The notes under the pieces were generated by a model. That model did not search any database. It had not been told where the DNA came from and worked only from the letters and a program-made list of their open reading frames with translations. Position numbers and translations under genes: made by a program. From positions 1 to 7,052 of the forward strand of contig JALOAP010000153.1 in NCBI GenBank assembly GCA_023228745.1: 7,052 nucleotides of DNA, written 5' to 3'. Numbering within the stretch: position 1 is the stretch's first letter; the number at the start of each line of letters is the position of its first letter. This document shows, piece after piece, positions 1-5,510 of the stretch. Source of the DNA: Dehalococcoidia bacterium (lineage in GTDB: Bacteria > Chloroflexota > Dehalococcoidia > Tepidiformales > Tepidiformaceae).

Positions 1-764
1 AGGCGCAGCAGCTCTGCATAGAACTGCGGCTCGATCGAACCCACGGACACGTACTTGCCGTCCGCCGTCTCGTAGGTGTTGTAGAAGTGGGCGCCCGTAT
101 CGAGCAGGTTCTCGCCGCGCTCGTCGCTGAACGCCCCGGCCGCGCGCATGCCATGGAACATCGTCATGAGGATCGAGGCGCCGTCTACCATCGCCGCGTC
201 CACAACCTGTCCCTTGCCCGATGTCTGCCGCTCGAGGAGCGCCGCAAGGATGCCGAACGCGAGCAGCAGGCCGCCGCCCCCGAAGTCGCCCACCAGGTTC
301 AGCGGTGGTACTGGTGCTTCGCCCGCGCGGCCGATGTGGTGCAGCGCGCCGGTCAGCGCGATGTAGTTGATGTCGTGGCCGGCTGCCTGGGCGATCGGCC
401 CCTCCTGGCCCCAGCCCGTCATGCGCCCGTAGACCAGCCGCGGGTTGCGGCCAAGGACGACGTCCGGGCCCAGGCCCAGTCGCTCCATCACGCCCGGCCG
501 GAAACCCTCGATGAGCGCGTCCGACTGCTCTGCCAGCCGCAGCACGAGCTCCACCGCCTCTGGCTGCTTCAGGTCGACCGCGATGTTCTTCCGCCCGCGC
601 GTCAGCAGATCTGCCGGTGGCCGCGATGGCCGCTCCGAGGGCACGTTCGCCGCACGGTCGATGCGAATCACTTCCGCCCCAAGGTCCGCCAGGACCATGG
701 CGCAGAACGGCCCGGGCCCAATGCCCGCAACTTCCAGGATCTTGATGCCAGAAAGAGGACCCAT
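1..764 (-). CDS. Alpha-methylacyl-CoA racemase, partial (C-terminus beyond left edge)
   Basis: Class III CoA-transferase fold enzyme (CaiB/BaiF superfamily). The racemase branch interconverts the (R) and (S) epimers of 2-methyl-branched acyl-CoA thioesters by proton removal and return at C2, in the cytosol. Read on the minus strand, the protein opens MGPLSGIKILEVAGIGPGP, which matches the start of Mycobacterium tuberculosis MCR. The three MCR catalytic residues are present: His in AGHDINY (about residue 130), Asp in VGDFGGGG (about 160) and Glu in GSIEPQF (about 245). All three are shifted equally from MCR H126/D156/E241. About 254 of the roughly 360-390 residues usual for the family are visible. 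I start at the ATG ending at 764 rather than the adjacent ATG at 767, because GGAGG (770-774) is then 5 nt away instead of 2. It is transcribed divergently from birA. The general family is secure; the racemase assignment over a plain CoA-transferase rests on the His/Asp/Glu triad. Substrate unknown. Confidence 0.92.
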   Translation of the reverse strand, partial: MGPLSGIKILEVAGIGPGPFCAMVLADLGAEVIRIDRAANVPSERPSRPPADLLTRGRKNIAVDLKQPEAVELVLRLAEQSDALIEGFRPGVMERLGLGPDVVLGRNPRLVYGRMTGWGQEGPIAQAAGHDINYIALTGALHHIGRAGEAPVPPLNLVGDFGGGGLLLAFGILAALLERQTSGKGQVVDAAMVDGASILMTMFHGMRAAGAFSDERGENLLDTGAHFYNTYETADGKYVSVGSIEPQFYAELLR

Positions 765-847
765 CATCTCCTCCACTTCGTCCACTTGGGTCTTTGGTCC
801 GAACGCATGGCAGCGCGCCCGGTCGCGTGAGTCTACCGGTTGCCCGG

Positions 848-875
848 TTTATGCCCGAAGCATCGGTGCCTCAAA
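848..875 (-). promoter_or_regulatory. Weak candidate promoter for the racemase gene
   Basis: On the minus strand a TTTGAG hexamer (870-875) is followed after 16 nt by CATAAA (848-853). This would start transcription near 841, giving a leader of about 75 nt before the racemase start. Both hexamers are only partial matches to the sigma-70 consensus, so this is tentative. It is the best pair I see in the 765-972 gap on this strand. Confidence 0.25.
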
Positions 876-936
876 TCGAGGGGTCAAGCAGCAGCGGATC
901 CAGATCGCTCCGCGGAAGAAGCGCGCAAGCGCGAGC

Positions 937-964
937 TTGACCGAAAGTGTCGACTCCCCACAAT
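937..964 (+). promoter_or_regulatory. Candidate sigma-70-type promoter for the birA operon
   Basis: TTGACC (937-942) is followed after 16 nt by CACAAT (959-964), five of six and four of six matches to the -35 and -10 consensus. The expected transcription start, about 6-9 nt after the -10, falls at 970-973, essentially on the birA ATG at 973. That would make the transcript leaderless and would explain why no Shine-Dalgarno precedes this ATG. The -10 is overlapped by the left arm of the inverted repeat at 962-995, as expected for a repressor-controlled promoter. Confidence 0.5.
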
Positions 965-995
965 GTCAACCGATGCAACTTCCAGAGTTGACATT
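962..995. promoter_or_regulatory. Candidate BirA-binding biotin operator
   Basis: A perfect 9-bp inverted repeat, AATGTCAAC (962-970) and GTTGACATT (987-995), is separated by 16 nt. In the register of the known BirA operator consensus (TTGTAAACC, 14-15 nt spacer, GGTTTACAA), the half-sites are ATGTCAACC (963-971, 7/9 matches) and AGTTGACAT (986-994, 6/9), with a 14-nt spacer. The site overlaps the candidate -10 and the birA start codon, and the downstream genes are BirA and a biotin importer. What is seen is the repeat; BirA binding is inferred from the consensus and the gene context. Confidence 0.7.
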
Positions 996-1986
996 CCCCT
1001 CCACGCCACGCGCGATCCTCGACGCACTGGACCGCGACGGTGCGTTTGTGTCCGGTGAAACGCTGGCTGCAGATCTCGGCTTGAGCCGTGCCGCCGTCTC
1101 CAAAGCCGTCGCGCGCCTCCGCGATCTCGGCTACGTCATCGAATCGAGCACCCGGGTAGGCCACCGGCTCGTTGCGCGGCCGGATCGGCTGATCGCGCCG
1201 GAAGTGCTTCACGGGCTCGCCACAGGTCACTTCGGCCACCACGTCGCCCATTTCGAGAGCGTCCCATCGACGCAACCCGTTGCGCGCCAACTCGCCGAGG
1301 CCGGTGCCCCACACGGGACGCTCGTGGTGGCCGAACAACAGCTTGCCGCTCGCGGACGGCTTGGCCGCTCCTACAGCTCTCCGCGTGGTGGCATCTGGGC
1401 AACTGTCATCGTTCATGGCCCCCTGCCCGCCGGCCGCGCTCCCCTCGTCGGGCTCGCGGCCGGGGTCGCCGCCGCCCGCGCGATTATGGAAACGACTGCT
1501 CTGCCGGCGGTCCTCAAATGGCCGAACGATGTCTTCGTCAATGACCGCAAAGTTGTTGGCATCCTCACCGAGCTCGCTTCCGAGGAGCAGGCCGTCCACT
1601 ACCTCCTCGTCGGGTCGGGCATCAACGCGAACTTCGGGCGAGAGCAGCTTCCCGCCGAGGTGCAGGACACTGCCAGCACCCTTCGCCACGAACTCGGCGT
1701 CGAAGTGCCCCGTGTGCGCCTCCTGCAAGCGTATCTGCGTGAGTTCGAGGCATTGTTCGAACAACTCCGCCTCGACCCCGCACCCGTTGTCGATGCCTGG
1801 CGCGCCCTTCCCAACACCATTGGACGGCGCATCCGGGCGCAGCTTTGGGAGGGCGACCTCCAGGGTATCGCTGCTGCCCTCCTCGACGACGGGGCACTCC
1901 TCGTCCGCACCGATTCCGGTGACGAAGTCCGCATCACCACAGGGGACGTCATCCACGTCCCCATAGCTTCGAAGGAGACCGCGTGA
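973..1986 (+). CDS. birA: Bifunctional biotin-[acetyl-CoA-carboxylase] ligase / biotin operon repressor BirA
   Basis: Makes biotinyl-5'-AMP from biotin and ATP, then biotinylates the carrier domain of biotin-dependent carboxylases. With its N-terminal DNA-binding domain (group II BirA) it can also act as a biotin-responsive repressor. The 337 residues are close to E. coli BirA (321). A winged helix-turn-helix lies at about 11-65 (LGLSRAAVSKAVARLRDLGY). The catalytic domain follows, with VPST at 97-100, the biotinyl-AMP loop RGRLGR at 127-132, KWPND at 182-186 (catalytic Lys182), KVVGILTEL at 193-201, GSGIN at 214-218, and a C-terminal SH3-like part from about 280. The loop reads AARGRLG where E. 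coli has GRGRRG. I chose ATG 973 because homology begins just after it. The frame stays open upstream to 445, but that stretch is antisense to the racemase gene and shows no family similarity. No Shine-Dalgarno is visible. The stop overlaps the bioY start by 4 nt. Confidence 0.95.
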   Translation: MQLPELTFPSTPRAILDALDRDGAFVSGETLAADLGLSRAAVSKAVARLRDLGYVIESSTRVGHRLVARPDRLIAPEVLHGLATGHFGHHVAHFESVPSTQPVARQLAEAGAPHGTLVVAEQQLAARGRLGRSYSSPRGGIWATVIVHGPLPAGRAPLVGLAAGVAAARAIMETTALPAVLKWPNDVFVNDRKVVGILTELASEEQAVHYLLVGSGINANFGREQLPAEVQDTASTLRHELGVEVPRVRLLQAYLREFEALFEQLRLDPAPVVDAWRALPNTIGRRIRAQLWEGDLQGIAAALLDDGALLVRTDSGDEVRITTGDVIHVPIASKETA

Positions 1987-2576
1987 ACGCCACCCCTGCC
2001 ATCCCTGCGCTGCAGCGAGCGAACCAGCTCGCCCTCGTCGCCGCCTTTGCCGCCCTTATCGTCGCCCTCGGCGCCATCTCCATTCCCGTCCCCGGGAGTG
2101 CTGTTCCTGTTACCGGCCAGACGCTGGGCGTCCTGCTCGCCGCGAACGTCCTCGGTGCACGGAGAGGGGCACTCGCGGTGGCCCTCGTCCTCCTGCTCGG
2201 TTTCCTCGGGATGCCCGTGTTCGCGGGAGGGCAAGGTGGTGCGGCCGTCTTCGTCTCGGCGACTGGCGGCTACCTGTTCGGCATGTTGCTTGCCGCCGCC
2301 GCTGTCGGAGCGCTCACCGAGCGCCTCGGGACCAGCGCCGTGGCACTCGCCACCCGGGTGGCGGTCAGCGGCAGCGTCGGCGTCTTCGCGGTCTACCTCG
2401 TGGGCGTCCCGTGGCTGGCCTTTGTCACCGAGCGTCCGCTCTGGGAGTCGCTGAACACGGGCATGGTCCCCTTCCTGCCCGGGGACCTCTTCAAGGCCGT
2501 CGTCGCGGCAGCAGGTGGCCATGCCGCCATCCAGCCGCTCGCGCGCGCAAACCCGGCGTTCGCACGCTCTCGCTGA
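1983..2576 (+). CDS. bioY: Biotin transporter BioY, substrate-binding S component of an ECF transporter
   Basis: Membrane protein that captures biotin at the outer face and delivers it through an energy-coupling-factor module. The 197 residues are typical for the family and strongly hydrophobic, with about six membrane segments. Family hallmarks visible are IPVPGSAVPVTGQTLG (34-49), a following LGARRG turn (57-62), GMPVFAGGQGG (76-86), ATGGYLFG (93-100) and, near the C-terminus, FLPGDLFKAVVAA (164-176), with the conserved Asp and Lys. The start is GTG at 1983, overlapping the birA stop as GTGA. AAGGAG at 1972-1977 sits 5 nt upstream, so the start is well supported. The next gene overlaps by 1 nt. 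Context with BirA upstream and two ECF ATPase domains plus EcfT downstream makes biotin the very likely substrate. Confidence 0.95.
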   Translation: MNATPAIPALQRANQLALVAAFAALIVALGAISIPVPGSAVPVTGQTLGVLLAANVLGARRGALAVALVLLLGFLGMPVFAGGQGGAAVFVSATGGYLFGMLLAAAAVGALTERLGTSAVALATRVAVSGSVGVFAVYLVGVPWLAFVTERPLWESLNTGMVPFLPGDLFKAVVAAAGGHAAIQPLARANPAFARSR

Positions 2577-3400
2577 TGCTCCCGCCCCAGGACGCAAGCG
2601 GCATCCACTTCCGAAACGTCTCGTTCGCCTACGCGAATGGCGAGCCTGTCCTCCGCAGCGTCGACCTGGAGGTTCGCCCGGCCGAAGTGGTCGCACTCCT
2701 CGGCACGAATGGCAGCGGCAAGTCGACGATTTGCCGCCTCGCCTGCGGGCTCCTCGCGCCTTCGGAAGGGCGGGTATCGATCGATGGCGCACCGATGGCG
2801 GGCGTCCACTGGTCCACCATCCAGCACGTGCCGCAGCACCCGGACGAAGCGATTGCCTGGCCTCTGGTGTTCGATGACGTCGCCTTCGCCCCGCGAAACC
2901 GGGGCCTGCCCGAAAGGGAGGTTCGGGCAGCCGTCCAGGAGGCGCTCGAGAGCGTCGGACTCCGCGGCTTCGAAGATCGCGAGGTCGGCACCCTCTCCAC
3001 GGGCGAACGCCAGCGCCTGGTGCTGGCAGGAGCGCTTTCGGCGCGGCCCCGCTACCTCGTGCTCGACGAACCGTCGGCGCACCTCGATCCCATCGCAGGT
3101 TGGCGAATCCTGCGTTCGGTCGCGTCGCTGGCGGCGTCCCGCGGGATTGGTGTGCTGCTCGTCACGCACCGCGCCGATGCGCTCGCACTCTGCCATCGGG
3201 CTGCCGTGCTCGCCGATGGCTGCATCGTGCGCGAAGGGCGTGCCCGGGAGATCGCCGCTGACCCAGCATGGCTGCGCGCCCGCGGCATTGATCCTCCGCC
3301 GGCGGTCCAGCTCGGTGAGGCGTTGCGTCGCCACAAGGTCCCCCTCCCGGCCCTGCCCCTCCACCTGGAGGAACTCGTCGCGTGCCTCACCCGCCCGTAG
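2576..3400 (+). CDS. ECF transporter ATP-binding subunit (EcfA/BioM type)
   Basis: Cytoplasmic ABC ATPase expected to pair with the ATPase half of the next gene and power biotin uptake by BioY. The 274 residues carry a full set of motifs: Walker A GTNGSGKST (43-51), Q-loop VPQHPD (85-90, Gln87), signature LSTGERQR (140-147, variant of LSGGQ), Walker B YLVLDEPS (160-167, Glu165), D-loop SAHLDP (167-172) and switch His198 in VTHR. A C-terminal tail of about 40 residues after the nucleotide-binding domain is usual in EcfA proteins. The ATG overlaps the bioY TGA by one base, so translation is probably coupled. The frame stays open upstream to 2411, but that part lies inside bioY and is not family-like. 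Assignment to the biotin system comes from operon context, since the ATPase alone cannot tell the substrate. Confidence 0.92.
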   Translation: MLPPQDASGIHFRNVSFAYANGEPVLRSVDLEVRPAEVVALLGTNGSGKSTICRLACGLLAPSEGRVSIDGAPMAGVHWSTIQHVPQHPDEAIAWPLVFDDVAFAPRNRGLPEREVRAAVQEALESVGLRGFEDREVGTLSTGERQRLVLAGALSARPRYLVLDEPSAHLDPIAGWRILRSVASLAASRGIGVLLVTHRADALALCHRAAVLADGCIVREGRAREIAADPAWLRARGIDPPPAVQLGEALRRHKVPLPALPLHLEELVACLTRP

Positions 3401-5010
3401 AACTGGTCGGCGCCAGCCTCGCGGCGCCGGGTGGGCGAACCATCGCCGGGCCTATCTCGCTCGCGGCGAAGGGAGGCGAGCTCCTCCTGGTCATCGGTGC
3501 ATCCGGCGCCGGCAAGACGTCTCTCCTCGAGCTCATCGCGGGCCTCAAACGGCCGGCAGCGGGCAGCGTGCGTCTGTTCGGCGAGCAAATGACGGATCCC
3601 GCCCGCCTGCCGCTCGCCGCCCGCCGCCGCGTCGCCTACCTTTTCCAGTCGCCGGAGCGCATGTTCTTTCGGCCAACGCTCCGTGATGAATTTGAAGCTG
3701 CCCTCCAGGAGCGCGCCCTGGGCCCGGTGGAGCAAGAGCGTCGCATGGTCGCTGCGCTCAGCGCCGTTGGACTCGCCGCAAGCGTGCTGCAGGCTCCACA
3801 CGCCTCGCTCAGTGGTGGCCAGCAGCGGCTCGCGGCCATCGCCCTTGCCGTCGCGCTCGGGCCGGATCTGCTCGTGCTCGACGAGCCGACGTCCGGTCTC
3901 GACCGCGCTCATGCAGCGCTGGTTCTCGCGCTGCTCGAACAGGTCCGTGCAGGAGGCACAGCCCTGGTCGTTGCGACCCACGACCTCGATCGCTTTGTGC
4001 CCGCCGCCGACCGCGTGGTCTGCCTGGCCGATGGCCTCGTCGTAGCCGACGCGCCGCCGTCGGTCGCCCTGGCCGACCCCCTTCGGCTCGTCGAAGCGCG
4101 GGTTCCGTTGCCGTTTGCTGCGCGCGCCGCACACAGCCTGGGGCTCGATACTCCCCCGCTGGCCATCGACGACCTTGCCGCCACGATCGCAGCCGAGGAC
4201 TTTGTGCCCGCGCCGCGCATACCCTTACGGCCCGCACCGTTCCCCAATTCCGAGCCCTCCGGCGTACGGAAGGCCCGCCTCCCCGGCCTGCCGCTGGTAC
4301 CTGCTGTGCTGTCCTCCCTCCTGCTGGGTATCGCTTTCTTGCTACCTGCATGGCTCCCGCTCCTTGCTGTCTACCTCGCGCTGCTGGCGGGCCTAGGCGT
4401 CCTCTGGGGCCTCACCCCGGGTACGCTGCTCCGCCGCATGACCCCCGTCTTCGCCCTCGGAGGCATGGCCGCTGGCCTCCACCTCCTCGCGCCCGGGGGT
4501 GACTGGTCGAGGCCCCTCGCTGCACCGCCTCCCGCCGCATGGATCGCTGCGGCCCGTGCACTCGTCCGGGTTGTTGGGCCGGTCCTCGCGGCTACGGTCC
4601 TCTGCGCGTCCATGCACCCTGCGGTGCTCCTCCGGGACTTCGGGGTGCTTCTCCGCGCGTTGCCGGTCGCCCGCCGGCTCGCGACGGATCTGCCGCTGGC
4701 GATGGCGCTCGTCGTGCGCCTGGCGCCACAGCTGCGGTCCACTGTCGGCCTATTCGACCAAGCGCGGCTCGCGCATGGGCAGGTCCCACCACGTGGGCTG
4801 GCTCCCCGGGTTCGCGCGCTGATCGCCACGACCGTGCCGTTGCTCCTTGTCACGGTCCAACGCTCCGCCGCCCTCGGCGCCACGCTCTACCTCAGAGGGT
4901 TCGCTGATGCGCGCCCGGTGCAGGGAGCACCGCAATGGGGGACGTTCGGCTGGTTCTGCTGCACGCTCGCCCTCGCCGCCCTGGCCGCAGCGGTCGCGTC
5001 CGCCGGGTAG
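3382..5010 (+). CDS. Fused ECF ATPase and EcfT transmembrane coupling protein (EcfA-EcfT fusion)
   Basis: One 542-residue protein combining the second ATPase and the membrane coupling subunit of an ECF importer. These are usually separate proteins. The ATPase half (about 1-285) has Walker A GASGAGKTS (39-47), Q-loop FQSPE (Gln89), signature LSGGQQR (143-149), Walker B LLVLDEPTSG (163-172, Glu168) and His200. After a Pro-rich linker (about 275-300) comes a CbiQ/EcfT-like part with hydrophobic segments near 304-345, 354-370, 395-411, 434-448, 478-492 and 520-541. Its cytoplasmic region reads HPAVLLRDF, then RLAPQL, DQARLAHG (Arg462) and YLRGFADAR (Arg505). The two Arg sites match the positions of the EcfT coupling motifs, though the second is Leu-Arg-Gly rather than Ala-Arg-Gly. 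GTG 3382 has GGAGGA (3367-3372) 9 nt upstream and overlaps the previous gene by 19 nt. I see no internal start with a ribosome binding site near the junction, so the fusion looks genuine. Confidence 0.9.
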   Translation: MPHPPVELVGASLAAPGGRTIAGPISLAAKGGELLLVIGASGAGKTSLLELIAGLKRPAAGSVRLFGEQMTDPARLPLAARRRVAYLFQSPERMFFRPTLRDEFEAALQERALGPVEQERRMVAALSAVGLAASVLQAPHASLSGGQQRLAAIALAVALGPDLLVLDEPTSGLDRAHAALVLALLEQVRAGGTALVVATHDLDRFVPAADRVVCLADGLVVADAPPSVALADPLRLVEARVPLPFAARAAHSLGLDTPPLAIDDLAATIAAEDFVPAPRIPLRPAPFPNSEPSGVRKARLPGLPLVPAVLSSLLLGIAFLLPAWLPLLAVYLALLAGLGVLWGLTPGTLLRRMTPVFALGGMAAGLHLLAPGGDWSRPLAAPPPAAWIAAARALVRVVGPVLAATVLCASMHPAVLLRDFGVLLRALPVARRLATDLPLAMALVVRLAPQLRSTVGLFDQARLAHGQVPPRGLAPRVRALIATTVPLLLVTVQRSAALGATLYLRGFADARPVQGAPQWGTFGWFCCTLALAALAAAVASAG

Positions 5011-5040
5011 GTCACTACAGCGACAATGTCACGGCGAAAA

Positions 5041-5068
5041 TTCGCTTGCGTATCGAAATTGTTATGAG
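5041..5068 (+). promoter_or_regulatory. Weak extended -10-type promoter candidate
   Basis: TTCGCT (5041-5046), a 16-nt spacer, then TATGAG (5063-5068) preceded by TG at 5060-5061 in the extended -10 position. Transcription would begin near 5075 and run into the terminator at 5143-5183, giving an RNA of about 105 nt. The -35 match is poor, so the call depends on the extended -10. Confidence 0.25.
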
Positions 5069-5098
5069 CAACCGGGGAGCTACAGTGGTAGAGTCAAA

Positions 5099-5132
5099 GG
5101 GCTGCCAGTCGACCAGTAGCGGCCGGCAGCCC
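5099..5132 (+). other. RNA hairpin upstream of the operon terminator
   Basis: GGGCTGCC (5099-5106) and GGCAGCCC (5125-5132) are perfectly complementary over 8 bp and enclose an 18-nt loop. It begins about 90 nt after the ATPase-EcfT stop and ends just before the C-rich strand of the next hairpin. There is no U-tract after it, so by itself it is not a terminator. It may be an mRNA 3'-end stabiliser or part of a larger structured RNA. Confidence 0.5.
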
Positions 5133-5142
5133 CTCCCCCTTC

Positions 5143-5183
5143 GGCGGGGTCAGAAGCGCCTCTGGCCCCGCCTTCCTCTTTCC
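5143..5183 (+). terminator. Intrinsic terminator of the birA-bioY-ECF operon
   Basis: A 12-bp stem pairs 5143-5154 (GGCGGGGTCAGA) with 5161-5172 (TCTGGCCCCGCC), with a single G-U wobble and a 6-nt loop AGCGCC. It is followed by the pyrimidine-rich, T-containing tract TTCCTCTTTCC (5173-5183). The tract is not a pure T-run, which is common in high-GC genomes. It lies 132 nt after the stop of the fusion gene and is the only strong terminator candidate between it and gdhA. The left strand can instead pair with 5135-5139 around a C(UUCG)G loop, so an alternative fold exists. Confidence 0.75.
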
Positions 5184-5317
5184 TACGACCGCCACCTTCC
5201 CCCGGATCTTTAGATCCCCTCGGCCGAGCCGATTCGCAGCGGATCTTCACGTCCCTAGGTGGTAGGTACTGCGGTTCGAATTAATGCCGGTTTCGGTTGG
5301 ATTTCATAGGCGTTGCA

Positions 5318-5346
5318 TTGACCCAGTGGCCCGGGATTCGGAATAT
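5318..5346 (+). promoter_or_regulatory. Candidate promoter for the leader ORF and gdhA
   Basis: TTGACC (5318-5323), a 17-nt spacer and GAATAT (5341-5346). The -35 matches five of six consensus bases; the -10 matches three of six, including the important A2 and T6. It lies in the most AT-rich part of the gap. A start near 5353 would give a leader of about 84 nt before the small ORF at 5437 and about 158 nt before gdhA. Confidence 0.4.
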
Positions 5347-5436
5347 GGATGCTTCTCAATTCTTTCTGACGCGTGCTTTATCGCGGGGCGGGGCGCCAGG
5401 CGTCGCTCCACATAGCCATTTCCGGAGGGGCCGAAT

Positions 5437-5508
5437 ATGACAGCCAGGATCCTCACGAGGCGCCACGCGAACGCCTTCACCAACTCCCGGGCGGTGACCT
5501 GTTGGTAG
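5437..5508 (+). CDS. Small upstream ORF (23-residue leader peptide) before gdhA
   Basis: The ATG at 5437 is preceded by a near-ideal Shine-Dalgarno, GGAGGGG (5424-5430), 6 nt away. It encodes 23 residues beginning MTARILTRRHANAF and ending VTCW, then TAG (5506-5508). The stop lies two bases before the gdhA ATG at 5511, in a different frame. gdhA itself has only a weak GGTGA 13 nt upstream, so ribosomes finishing the small ORF could reinitiate on gdhA. The peptide is basic (four Arg) and matches no family I recognise. It may be a regulatory leader or merely a ribosome-loading device. The ribosome binding site and spacing are seen directly; the coupling is inference. Confidence 0.55.
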   Translation: MTARILTRRHANAFTNSRAVTCW

Positions 5509-5510
5509 CC

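Larger units (their letters stand above)
5011..5436. other. Intergenic region between the biotin-uptake operon and the gdhA leader ORF
   Basis: About 425 bases with no convincing protein gene on either strand. From left to right it holds a 12-base palindrome (GCGAA, AA, TTCGC, 5034-5045), a weak promoter-like pair (5041-5068), a GGGCTGCC/GGCAGCCC hairpin (5099-5132), a C(UUCG)G hairpin overlapping a strong terminator (5135-5183), two short palindromes (5204-5217 and 5219-5228), a more AT-rich stretch from about 5273, and a candidate gdhA promoter (5318-5346). The density of structure after the operon stop suggests RNA-level control or a small transcript, but no known RNA family is recognised. 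Confidence 0.6.

Noticed and set aside
87..830. Long plus-strand ORF of 247 codons
   Set aside because: It is antisense to the racemase gene, whose minus-strand product has clear family motifs. The plus-strand product is low-complexity and Arg/His rich, as expected of a shadow frame in GC-rich DNA.
445..972. N-terminal extension of birA
   Set aside because: The frame is open, but the extension is antisense to the racemase gene or intergenic, and shows no BirA similarity. BirA homology begins just after the ATG at 973.
871..1956. Minus-strand ORF of 361 codons
   Set aside because: Shadow of birA; no recognisable domain. The opposite strand encodes all the BirA motifs.
2411..2575. Upstream extension of the ATPase gene
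   Set aside because: Lies inside bioY in another frame. The ATG at 2576 overlapping the bioY stop gives a normal ABC ATPase N-terminus.
1599..2792. Minus-strand ORF of 397 codons across birA, bioY and the ATPase
   Set aside because: It crosses three well-supported genes and its product is Arg/Gly rich with no domain.
3052..4134. Minus-strand ORF of 360 codons
   Set aside because: Antisense to the two ATPase genes; composition is that of a shadow frame.
5023..5031. Second copy of the biotin-operator half-site (ACAATGTCA)
   Set aside because: Nine bases identical to the left arm at 960-968, but no matching right arm follows at the required distance, so probably chance.
5273..5282. tRNA T-loop-like motif GGTTCGAATT
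   Set aside because: Flanking bases cannot form the five-base-pair T-stem, and there is no acceptor stem, anticodon arm or D-arm.
5373..5510. N-terminal extension of gdhA to GTG 5373
   Set aside because: No similarity to glutamate dehydrogenases, and the ATG at 5511 gives the family length and N-terminus. The stretch instead contains the small ORF with its own ribosome binding site in another frame.
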